Source: Cyanobacterium aponinum PCC 10605
Lineage (GTDB): Bacteria; Cyanobacteriota; Cyanobacteriia; Cyanobacteriales; Cyanobacteriaceae
Direction: 5' to 3'
Length of the DNA: 64,000 nt
Assembly (NCBI RefSeq): GCF_000317675.1
Contig: NC_019776.1
Span: 3,534,001 to 3,598,000 of the forward strand
Shown: one piece after another, positions 1 to 7,521 of the stretch
Numbering within the stretch: position 1 is the stretch's first letter
Layout: every line of letters begins with the position of its first letter
Made by a program: the position numbers and the translations under genes
Notes under the pieces: generated by a model
The model's database searches: none
What the model saw: the letters and a program-made list of their open reading frames with translations, nothing else
What the model was told of the DNA's origin: nothing

Positions 1-2
1 TT

Positions 3-788
3 ACTCCTAGTTGGGAAAATCAAAATTTATCTATTCTTGAAGAGATAAAAAAAACAGGAGTTTTAAAAATTGCTTATCCTCAAAATAATGAGCCTTTAGG
101 ATATATAAATCAAGATGGTGAATGGAGCGGTTTTTGTTCTTTTTTAGGACATAGTTTAGCTGACTATTTAGAATCAAATTTTGACTTTGATTTTGAAATA
201 AAATTGGTATCTATTCCTTCTGATTCAGATAATCTCTTTAATTTAATTACTACTAATCAAGTTGATCTTGAATGTGGTCAAATAATTTCTAAAAATATAG
301 ATAAGATAGTATTTTCTATTCCTTTTATGGTAACAGGAAATCAGTTTTTACTACCCCAGGGGGATACTCAAAATTTTAATCTTAGTAAGTTAAATAGTTT
401 AAATATTGGCAGTATATATAATATTGCTAATGAAAAGTTTTTGGATGAAAACTATCCTCAAGCATCAAAGGTTTACTATAACAGTTTTGAAAATGTATTA
501 ACTGATTTGGAAAATAATAAAATTGATGTTTTTTTAGGAAATAGCTTACTATTAAATAGTAAAATTAGTGAGATTAGTAATCAGAATAAATATAAAATAA
601 ATCCTAAATTTATCTTAAATTGTGATTATTACGGTTTGTCATTACCTAGTTTTGATTCTCAATGGATTGATATTATTAATGGTTTTTTGACAAAAAATAC
701 TTTATCTCAAAATTACTTCAATCAAGAAGCTAACAGTCTTTTATTAGAGCAGTTAAATTACTGTTTAAATTTTCAAAAAGACCCTTGA
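3..788 (+). CDS. Extracellular solute-binding protein, family 3-like (5' end outside window)
   Basis: The reading frame is open from the first codon in the window, so the true start lies to the left; about 262 codons are visible. The visible N-terminal part has the family 3 solute-binding pattern: a phrase like ILEEIKKTGVLKIAY, then EPLGYINQDGEWSGF, and later a stretch describing a population of sites (VDLECGQIISKNIDKIVFSIPF). These are typical of periplasmic amino-acid-binding proteins of ABC importers. No transporter permease or ATPase gene follows, so it may be an orphan binding protein or a periplasmic sensor part. The ligand cannot be told. A shorter start at 204 is possible on paper but would cut the domain. 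Confidence 0.7.
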   Translation, partial: TPSWENQNLSILEEIKKTGVLKIAYPQNNEPLGYINQDGEWSGFCSFLGHSLADYLESNFDFDFEIKLVSIPSDSDNLFNLITTNQVDLECGQIISKNIDKIVFSIPFMVTGNQFLLPQGDTQNFNLSKLNSLNIGSIYNIANEKFLDENYPQASKVYYNSFENVLTDLENNKIDVFLGNSLLLNSKISEISNQNKYKINPKFILNCDYYGLSLPSFDSQWIDIINGFLTKNTLSQNYFNQEANSLLLEQLNYCLNFQKDP

Positions 789-856
789 TTTTCTTCGAAT
801 AGAATATATATAAATCAAGAATGGTATTTAAGTGTTTAATAAAATTTAACAATACA

Positions 857-1222
857 TCAGCAAATTTCTTTAATAAATAGTTTTAGTTTTTCTCTCGCTA
901 ATTTTAATTTATCATCATCAAATTCAAAATCACTTAAATTAACTAAAAATTCAATATATTCTGTATCTAAAACTATTCTAAAATCTTTTATATTCCATAA
1001 TAAATCTGAGGTAAACCTTAGATCGTAAATGTCATTTTTATCTGTTAAATAATCAGTTTTTTCTGTCATTTTATCTACCAAAATAATTGGGCGAACCCAA
1101 CATAAATCACGAGATGCGATCCCGAAGGGATCTGCTACGCAGCACGCATCTATTACTTCACAGTATAAAGACTTATTTTGATAATCTAAAGCTACTATTT
1201 GACTGGGAATAAAAACAGACAC
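857..1222 (-). CDS. Hypothetical protein carrying a translated palindromic insertion
   Basis: A 121-residue protein that I do not recognise. It is acidic, with no signal peptide or membrane segment; the C-terminal third is charged and probably helical. Residues about 25 to 38 (DACCVADPFGIASR) are encoded by a GC-rich palindromic element at 1111-1151 that contrasts with the AT-rich gene around it. This suggests a small repeat inserted in frame without breaking the gene. The gene lies convergent with the solute-binding protein and about 140 bp downstream of gshA on the same strand. Whether it is expressed is unknown; the frame stays open through the insertion, which argues for a real gene. Confidence 0.5.
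   Translation of the reverse strand: MSVFIPSQIVALDYQNKSLYCEVIDACCVADPFGIASRDLCWVRPIILVDKMTEKTDYLTDKNDIYDLRFTSDLLWNIKDFRIVLDTEYIEFLVNLSDFEFDDDKLKLAREKLKLFIKEIC
1111..1151. repeat. Small palindromic dispersed repeat inside a coding region
   Basis: A 41-bp GC-rich element within AT-rich sequence. Outer arms GATGCG (1113-1118) and CGCATC (1145-1150) are complementary. Inside are two small hairpins: ATCCC-gaa-GGGAT at about 1119-1131 and CTGC-tac-GCAG at about 1132-1142. The layout is cloverleaf-like. It resembles the class of very small mobile repeats described in cyanobacterial genomes. No second copy was seen in this window. Confidence 0.65.
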
Positions 1223-1358
1223 TTTACCAAAGATAAATATCCTAATTTGTAAAAAAATAACAACAACAATTATAAACTTTTTTGACTGCTCCTTGATACT
1301 CTTGCCTCTCGCCTTTAATCTATCATAATCATTGTAGAAGAACCATAATTAATATGAT

Positions 1359-2513
1359 TTATGCCACCAAAATAGGTTCACAAAGTTTGTCTTCTAATTC
1401 CTTTTCCTCTTGATACACAGATGCGATCGCATCTTCTATAATTGTAGAAATAGAGATACCTTGTTCATATTTTTTCAGCCATTGTTGAGCCTGATTACCT
1501 TCTCGAATTAGACGATTAACAGGAGTTAAAAAACAAGCAAAACCTAAATCCTTAGCAGTAGGATATAACTGGGCAACTAAACTTTCTAACCAATCACGGG
1601 CAACTATTTCCCTACCATCTTGCCAATGATACAAAGTCGCATCTAAACTATTTTTACTCACCGCCTGTTCATTATGACGAACTATTTTTAATAATTCCGT
1701 CTCTAAATCTCCTCGACTAATAGTACTCTGTTGTAGAGGATCTAAAGTACTATCTGCTAAAATCTGAAAAATCCTCGCCTCTAAAATTGCCGTAATGGCC
1801 AATAAATGAATGGGGTTTAAAACTAAATCACAAATTCTCAACTCTAACCGATTAAGACTATAAGGGCGATTATCTCCATTGGGACGCACAGAACACCACA
1901 AATGCCTTACGTTTTGCATTGTCCCTAAAACCAACTGTTTTTCAACCCACTCAACAAAATGGCTATGATTACGAAATAAAGGCACATCGATGGGAGTATG
2001 AGGAAATAAATGCCAACGGGTAGAATGATACCCCGTTACTTGATTATCTAAAAAGGGAGAGGATGCACTCAATGCTAACAATAAAGGTGCTTCCATACGA
2101 ATTAGACGATATGCTTGAATTAATTTTTCCGTGTCTTCAATACCGATATTAATATGAATACTAGCGGTGACAATATTGGTATGGTAAGTATTTTCAATAT
2201 AGTCATGATAATGATTTTGAGGATCAGAGCGGTAAAAACGGCTACTATCACCTAAAGATAAAGTGCTACCTGGTACAATGGTATAATTCCCTAAAGACTT
2301 GAGATATTGACGTAAATCCTTACGAGGGCGTAACAAAGCACATAAGAGGCGATCGTAATTACACAAAGGAGCGGTAGTATATTCTACATTACGACTATCA
2401 GGCTCACGCACAAAACCCTTTAAATCTTGAACAATTTGGCTAGAAAGTCCGATTATTTCACCTTTAGCAGTACCAGTGTAAACTTCAACTTCAAATCCTT
2501 TGGATAACAGCAC
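1359..2513 (-). CDS. gshA: Glutamate-cysteine ligase, cyanobacterial type
   Basis: It catalyses ATP-dependent joining of glutamate and cysteine, the first step of glutathione synthesis, in the cytoplasm. The 384-residue length and whole-protein pattern match the cyanobacterial GshA family: an N-terminal KGFEVEVYTG segment, the FVREPDSRNVEYTT region, GNYTIVPGSTLSLGDSSRFYRSDPQN, the HTNIVTASIHINIG metal/substrate region, and a NRLELRICD motif. The start ATG lies at 2511-2513. The gene is divergent from the membrane-protein gene starting at 2663, with a 149-bp shared upstream region. An ORF on the minus strand overlapping the start (2453-2773) is a shadow. High confidence in the family. Confidence 0.92.
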   Translation of the reverse strand: MLLSKGFEVEVYTGTAKGEIIGLSSQIVQDLKGFVREPDSRNVEYTTAPLCNYDRLLCALLRPRKDLRQYLKSLGNYTIVPGSTLSLGDSSRFYRSDPQNHYHDYIENTYHTNIVTASIHINIGIEDTEKLIQAYRLIRMEAPLLLALSASSPFLDNQVTGYHSTRWHLFPHTPIDVPLFRNHSHFVEWVEKQLVLGTMQNVRHLWCSVRPNGDNRPYSLNRLELRICDLVLNPIHLLAITAILEARIFQILADSTLDPLQQSTISRGDLETELLKIVRHNEQAVSKNSLDATLYHWQDGREIVARDWLESLVAQLYPTAKDLGFACFLTPVNRLIREGNQAQQWLKKYEQGISISTIIEDAIASVYQEEKELEDKLCEPILVA

Positions 2514-2662
2514 ATTTTTTCCTCTATCATGACTCTATCTATTCTATTATCAAGGATAATAATTGTCTTGACAAGATTTACAATTTCTAAATTGCTATAG
2601 TAAAAAAAGAAAATGTTTTCCGTCATCAAAAATATCTTAGAGGAGAATAGAGGGGAGTAACA

Positions 2663-3961
2663 ATGGCAAGTCCTAATTCTGCGATTATGCAATCCGTTGA
2701 AAAACTTAATTACCGAGTGACTGTGGGTGATGTCGCAACTCAATCTGGCTTGGATGTCAAAATTGTTCAACAAGAATTATTACAACTAGCCAACGATACC
2801 AGTGGACATTTGCAAGTAGCAGAAACAGGAGACATTGTCTATTTATTTTCTTCTAATTTTCGCTCAATTCTTCGGAATAAATACTGGCAATTACGATGGA
2901 AAAAATGGTTACAAAAAGCATGGGATATAGTTTTTTATTTAATTAAAATATCCTTCGGAATTATCCTGATTTCTTCTATTATTATTATGTTACTAGCCAT
3001 TATTGTTATTGTCGTTGCCATAAGTAGTAGCAAAGACGGGGATAACAATGGAGGGGATTCTCGGAGAGGGGGAGGTTTCTTTTTTCTACCTCAATTTTGG
3101 ATTTCCCCAGATTTTTTCTGGATGTTTTCCCCCAATTATGAAGAAAGACGTTATCAAAGACAACGTAATAATAAAACAGAAAATGAGCTTAATTTTTTAG
3201 AATCAATTTATTCTTTTCTATTTGGCGACGGTAATCCTAATCGCAATTTAGAAGAAAGACGTTGGCGAGAAATTGCTACAGTAATAAAAAATAATAATGG
3301 TGCAATTATCGCTGAACAAGTTGCCCCCTATTTAGATAATATTAGCAATCAAGAAGATGAAGATTATATTTTACCCGTTTTAATTCGTTTTAATGGTTAT
3401 CCTGAAGTGTCAGATAAAGGAGAAATTATTTATTATTTTCCTGAATTACAAGTAACAGCAAAAGAAAGAAATAAAGCTAGTGTTGCTCCTTACTTAAAAG
3501 AAAATTTATGGCAGTTTAGTATTGCTAGTAGTGGTCAAAAAATAGGTGCGATCGCGCTTGGGGGAGTTAATATAGTATTAGCTTTAATGTTAGGTACATT
3601 ACTCACTCCCGAATTAGCCCAAGAAATCGGAGGATTTATTCTATTTGTGAACTCCATTTACGGCATTTTAGTCGCTTACGCAGTTAGTTATTTAACTATT
3701 CCCTTAATCCGTTATTTTTGGTTACAAAACCGCAATAAAAAAGTAGTAGAAAGAAATAATCAAAGACAAAATCGAGCCAACATACTAGAATCTAATTCTC
3801 AATTACAAAATAAAATTAATTACGCTCAACAATTTGCCCAACAAAAAGTAATTACAGGAGAAGACTTAGCTTATTCCACAGAAAAAGACTTGTTAGACCA
3901 AGAAATAGAACAGAGAGATAAGATAGATGAAGAATGGAGAAAAAAATTAATGGATAATTAA
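2663..3961 (+). CDS. Cyanobacterial/plastid conserved membrane protein (At5g03900-like)
   Basis: A 432-residue protein with an N-terminal winged-helix-like segment (residues about 8-60, EKLNYRVTVGDVATQSGLD), a hydrophobic helix near residues 95-120, a glycine/aspartate-rich linker, a second repeat of the N-terminal theme (about 205-270), two membrane helices near 290-350, and a charged coiled C-terminal tail. The architecture recalls a chloroplast protein of unknown function, At5g03900, and its cyanobacterial relatives; this match is from memory. Its role is not established. A good ribosome-binding site (GGGGAG) precedes the ATG. The start was chosen by the N-terminal domain beginning there. 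Confidence 0.6.
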   Translation: MASPNSAIMQSVEKLNYRVTVGDVATQSGLDVKIVQQELLQLANDTSGHLQVAETGDIVYLFSSNFRSILRNKYWQLRWKKWLQKAWDIVFYLIKISFGIILISSIIIMLLAIIVIVVAISSSKDGDNNGGDSRRGGGFFFLPQFWISPDFFWMFSPNYEERRYQRQRNNKTENELNFLESIYSFLFGDGNPNRNLEERRWREIATVIKNNNGAIIAEQVAPYLDNISNQEDEDYILPVLIRFNGYPEVSDKGEIIYYFPELQVTAKERNKASVAPYLKENLWQFSIASSGQKIGAIALGGVNIVLALMLGTLLTPELAQEIGGFILFVNSIYGILVAYAVSYLTIPLIRYFWLQNRNKKVVERNNQRQNRANILESNSQLQNKINYAQQFAQQKVITGEDLAYSTEKDLLDQEIEQRDKIDEEWRKKLMDN

Positions 3962-4254
3962 TTTATTATGTTTTGATTAAGCTAGTTTATTTTTAAATTA
4001 ACTAGTAAAAAATTATTTTAATTTTATTCATTTTTTTACTAATATTTAATTATTGTATTTCTATTGAATTAATATAGTTTTTTGTTGATTTTTTAAACTA
4101 ATTAAAATTGAAAAAGAGCCAAAACTTAAAATTTATTTTGATGACTTATAATAAGAAAAATATAACTAAACTATTAATTAATAATTCTCTTTCGTTCTTT
4201 ACTACTTGTTAATATTTTTTGCAAACTTTTAAACTTTAAGATTTCTTGAAACTG

Positions 4255-5121
4255 ATGGATAACCTCAAAAAAAATCAAATAGAAGTGGTGACAATCGACA
4301 CAAATCAAAACCAATACCAAGATTACCCCACTTTAACCCTTCGGAAACAAACAAAAGAAATAGAATATTTTTCTGTGAATTTAGATGAAAAAGTAACCCT
4401 TGACATGGTTAGTATTCATGGTGGTAAATTTAAAATGGGGACACCAACTCAAGAGCAAGGACGAAGCAAAGATGAAACCCCAGAACATGAAGTCGAAATC
4501 AAAGATTTTTTTGTTAGTAAATACCTTATCACTCAAAGTCAATATCAAGCGATAATGAAAGAAAATCCTTCTTTTTTTGCTGGAGATAATAAGCCAGTAG
4601 AAAATATTTCTTGGTTTGATGCCCACAATTTTTGTCAACAACTATCGCAACTTACAGGTATAAAATATCGTCTTCTTTCGGAGGCGGAATGGGAATATAT
4701 TTGTCGGGCAGAGACTACCACATCCTTCTGTTATGGTACAACTATCACTTCCGAATTGGCAAATTATAAAGCTAGTTTTGGTTATGGGTTAGGGGGAAGC
4801 GGAAAATGGAGACAAGAAACAACTGAAGTGGGAATTTTTCCTGCAAACAATTATGGTTTATATGATGTTCATGGTAACGTTTGGGAATGGTGTGAGGATC
4901 ATTGGCATGAAAATTACATCGAAGCTCCCACCAATGGGCAACCGTGGCTCGAAAAAGAAACTTCTTTAGACTCAGAGGAGGAAATTCCTAGAGTAATTCG
5001 TGGAGGTTCTTGGGATGACACAGCCTACTATTGTCGTTCTGGGGTTCGTTTGTGGGCTTTACCGAGCTTTAAGGGCAAGTTAATTGGTTTTCGCATTGCT
5101 TGTGACTCAATGAGTACTTGA
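4255..5121 (+). CDS. FGE-sulfatase (SUMF1) domain protein
   Basis: A 288-residue protein dominated by the formylglycine-generating-enzyme fold: VSIHGGKFKMGTP (start of domain), DETPEHEVEIKDFFVSKYLIT, PVENISWFDAHNFC, YRLLSEAEWEYICRA, YGLYDVHGNVWEWC, and the C-terminal RVIRGGSWDD...GFRIA. These are the hallmark phrases of the family. Many bacterial members do not activate sulfatases and act as binding or signalling domains; no sulfatase gene is adjacent, so the function is open. The ATG at 4255 is preferred over the TTG at 4246. It stands alone, with a 293-bp AT-rich gap upstream. Confidence 0.85.
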   Translation: MDNLKKNQIEVVTIDTNQNQYQDYPTLTLRKQTKEIEYFSVNLDEKVTLDMVSIHGGKFKMGTPTQEQGRSKDETPEHEVEIKDFFVSKYLITQSQYQAIMKENPSFFAGDNKPVENISWFDAHNFCQQLSQLTGIKYRLLSEAEWEYICRAETTTSFCYGTTITSELANYKASFGYGLGGSGKWRQETTEVGIFPANNYGLYDVHGNVWEWCEDHWHENYIEAPTNGQPWLEKETSLDSEEEIPRVIRGGSWDDTAYYCRSGVRLWALPSFKGKLIGFRIACDSMST

Positions 5122-5240
5122 GTTCGATATAAAATTGGATGTTTTTACTGTATTTTAGACTTTTGCTAAATTCATAGAGAAGTCTCTTAAATTATCAATA
5201 TTATGGATTATGAGCTAACTCTTTAAAAAATATTGTCATC

Positions 5241-6020
5241 ATGAATAAAACTATTTTATTGACCTCCACTTTATTAATGAGCTTGATAGCTACTTTCCCC
5301 TGTCAAGCTGAAAATATTGAACATCTCAATCAATTACTGCAAACTAAGCAGTGTGAAAATTGTGATTTAGCCGATGCAGGTTTAGTAATGATTAATTTGC
5401 AAGGAGCTAACTTAAGAGGTGCAAATTTAGTCGGTGCAAACTTATCCCGTGCCGATTTAACTGGAGCAGATTTACGAGGAGCAAATTTAACTAACGCTTC
5501 TTTTTTCGGTGCAAATCTCTCTGGGGCAAATTTATCAGGAGCTAATGCCTATAATACTGACTTTAGAAACAGTTATGTGCAGGGGGTTATTATTGAAGGA
5601 TTAGACCTCAGTATGGCTCATATACAAGGCACTGTAGGTATTCCCGCCACTGCCGCCAGTGCAGAGCAATTTTATGTGTGGGGATTATCTGAAGATAAAG
5701 ATGGTAATTATAAAGCGGCGGCTGATTATTACTCTCAAGCAATTAATCTTAATCCAGAATTAGCTCAGGCTTATTTAGGAAGAGCAGTGATTAAATCCCG
5801 TTACGGACAAGTGAGTGCCGCTATCAAAGATGCAGAAACCGCTCAAGGGTTATTTGAAACTCAAAACAATTCCGAGGGTTATTTATTGTCCAGTCGTTTT
5901 GTTCAATTAGTGAAAGCAAGAGCCGAAGCCGAAGAAAAAGATGGTAATCAGGGAAGTCCTCAGTTCGTCCAAATAGTAAATTCGATCGCACCTATGGTCT
6001 TGAAATTATTTCTCCCTTGA
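5241..6020 (+). CDS. Secreted pentapeptide-repeat protein with C-terminal TPR
   Basis: It begins with a signal peptide (MNKTILLTSTLLMSLIATFPCQA). Next comes a short CENCDLADAGL motif typical of cyanobacterial pentapeptide proteins, then about ten A(N/D)LxG pentapeptides (residues about 50-115) forming a right-handed quadrilateral helix. A tetratricopeptide unit follows (about 150-215: YVWGLSEDKDGNYKAAADYYSQAINLNPELAQAY). Likely exported to the periplasm or thylakoid lumen, where such repeats serve as protein-binding scaffolds. The specific role is unknown. The next gene begins only about 45 bp downstream of the stop. Confidence 0.8.
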   Translation: MNKTILLTSTLLMSLIATFPCQAENIEHLNQLLQTKQCENCDLADAGLVMINLQGANLRGANLVGANLSRADLTGADLRGANLTNASFFGANLSGANLSGANAYNTDFRNSYVQGVIIEGLDLSMAHIQGTVGIPATAASAEQFYVWGLSEDKDGNYKAAADYYSQAINLNPELAQAYLGRAVIKSRYGQVSAAIKDAETAQGLFETQNNSEGYLLSSRFVQLVKARAEAEEKDGNQGSPQFVQIVNSIAPMVLKLFLP

Positions 6021-6064
6021 TATTACGATATGGAAAAGAAAAATTATGATTGAAATTTGATTTC

Positions 6065-6319
6065 ATGGCTTTACCAGAAACCATTGTTGAGGTGAAAATT
6101 ACGAGTCAATCTTGGAGTAAAGGAGAAATAAAAGGAGAAGTTAATGCGGGTAGCTACCAATGGTATTTTAAGTGGCACTTTCCCGCAGGAAAATTATCGA
6201 TCACTCCCACATTGGGACGTAGCTTAATAAAAGAACCCCTCTGCCGTTTTTTAGAAAGCCATGACTACCAACTAGAAGCAGGGGGAGATTATCAATTTTG
6301 TTTACGAGCAAAACTTTGA
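6065..6319 (+). CDS. Small conserved cyanobacterial protein (DUF3146-like)
   Basis: An 84-residue cytoplasmic protein: MALPETIVEVKITSQSW, GEVNAGSYQWYFKWHF, PLCRFLESHDYQLEAGGDYQF. It has the look of a beta-rich domain conserved in cyanobacteria, and from memory resembles DUF3146. Function unknown. The ATG at 6065 is preferred to a TTG at 6050, because the conserved pattern begins at PETIV. It lies 44 bp after the pentapeptide gene on the same strand, so co-transcription is possible. Confidence 0.6.
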   Translation: MALPETIVEVKITSQSWSKGEIKGEVNAGSYQWYFKWHFPAGKLSITPTLGRSLIKEPLCRFLESHDYQLEAGGDYQFCLRAKL

Positions 6320-6412
6320 TAACCTCTGTTCAACTTAAGAATCTCTGACTGAGATCTGTAGTTTAGACTAAATGTAGAGAAAAATGAGGAAGGACAAGAC
6401 AAAAAAGAAAAA

Positions 6413-6452
6413 TAGAGAGAAAATAAAATAATCACCAATTAAAATCTCTCTA
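6413..6452 (+). promoter_or_regulatory. Leader hairpin in front of transposase start, copy 1
   Basis: TAGAGAGA (6413-6420) pairs perfectly with TCTCTCTA (6445-6452), directly before the ATG at 6454. The same 8-bp stem exists in copy 2 although the loop differs. This suggests a conserved element limiting translation of the transposase. Confidence 0.5.
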
Positions 6453-6453
6453 C

Positions 6454-7320
6454 ATGAACAAATATAACAGACTAAAAAATTTTCGTCATGATACCTATGA
6501 AATGTTAGTCAAAAGTAAAGATGCCACATTTGAGCTAATGGACAGCATCATGACCAGAGAAAATGCTCGTAGTTTGGCACAATTTTCTTTATCGCCTTTT
6601 TTCCAGAGACAATGGTGTAGCACCTATGAAGCGATAGAGGATAGTCGTCCCAATGGCAACAAATTGATGAAACGATACACTCAAGAAATAGACACTTTAG
6701 AATATACGTTATTAGGCATAGATCATACCCAGTGGGAATGTAAAGATAGTCCCACGATGAAAGATAGAGGTTATCAATATTCTCATTCATCCCTAAATTC
6801 ATCAGTAGTAGGACAAGGATATAGCACCATAGCATGGTTACCACCATTAAAGGAGAAAAAAACAGGGAGTTTACATCGTCCACTTTGGTTAATCTGGGTA
6901 GGAGAGGAATTTTTATCTTTGGAGTATATTTGGAGTCAATATAAGCGAAGGTTTGGATTAGAACACTGGTATCGTTTTGCCAAGCAGAGGTTGCATTGGA
7001 CTTTGCCAAATTTTCGCACTCCTGACAGGTGTCAAAGATGGAGTAATTTAATCGTCAATATCACTTGGCAATTATGGCTCTCAAAGGATTTAGTCCAAGA
7101 ACACCATTTGCCGTGGCAAAAACCACAACAGAATTTAACTCCTGGAAGGGTTGCTCTATCTATGACTTCATTATTGATAGAGATTGGAAGTCCTACCCTT
7201 TCTCCTAAAAGTCGGGGAAAATCCCATGGCTGGCCTCAAGGGGGAAAAAGAAACAAAGCTAAAGTTTATCCCACCATTAAAAAACAGCAATCCAAAAGTA
7301 AAAAAAGGGGAAAAACCTAA
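6454..7320 (+). pseudogene. Transposase with in-frame internal deletion (DDE type)
   Basis: 288 residues are present against about 435 in the related copy at 52986-54292. The N-terminal part (to STIAWLPPL) and the C-terminal part (from KKTGSLHRPLWLIWVGEEF) align with the other copy, but the middle, including the LVVLDCEYG block with the second acidic residue, is missing. The deletion joins near 6845-6860 and keeps the frame. The catalytic triad is therefore incomplete and the product should be inactive as a transposase. The DNA-binding N-terminus is retained, so it might act as an inhibitor of transposition; this is inference. Confidence 0.85.
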
Positions 7321-7482
7321 CTTTGAAGGAATAGTTAACTCAATTTATTTTCTCCGTAAGCTAATTTTTGTTAGCTTATTGATTGTCTTGCAATTTTTTC
7401 TTAGTCTAAACTACAGTTATAATGATTGAAAAAAAAAAATCAATAAATATAAGTTTTTTGTAAATTATTATCAATTTTATCT

Positions 7483-7502
7483 TCTCCCTTTTGAAGGGGA
7501 GA
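7483..7502. repeat. Small hairpin downstream of the hybrid kinase gene
   Basis: TCTCCC (7483-7488) and GGGAGA (7497-7502) form a 6-bp stem with an 8-nt loop, 20 bp past the stop of the large kinase gene on the minus strand. No T-run follows on that strand, so it is a weak terminator candidate. Confidence 0.3.
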
Positions 7503-7521
7503 TTAAAGAGGATTTTGCCTT

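Larger units (their letters stand above)
6356..7416. mobile_element. Internally deleted insertion sequence (copy 1)
   Basis: A 1061-bp element bounded by perfect 16-bp terminal inverted repeats CTGTAGTTTAGACTAA (6356-6371) and its complement (7401-7416). It is related to the 1501-bp copy at 52888-54388 but lacks about 440 bp from the middle of the transposase gene. The flanking 7-mers (CTGAGAT on the left, TTATAAT on the right) do not match, so no target-site duplication is evident. With both ends intact it could be mobilised in trans by a full-length relative. Confidence 0.85.

Noticed and set aside
2453-2773. Minus-strand ORF of 106 codons upstream of gshA
   Set aside because: It overlaps gshA and the divergent membrane-protein gene and lacks protein-like features; a shadow.
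3948-4262. Duplication joining the end of the membrane-protein gene (KLMDN) and the start of the FGE gene (KLMDN)
   Set aside because: The shared stretch is about 14 bp with mismatches; chance is enough.
4255-5121. Sulfatase-activating enzyme
   Set aside because: Only the FGE-like domain is seen and no sulfatase gene is nearby, so the specific activity is not claimed.
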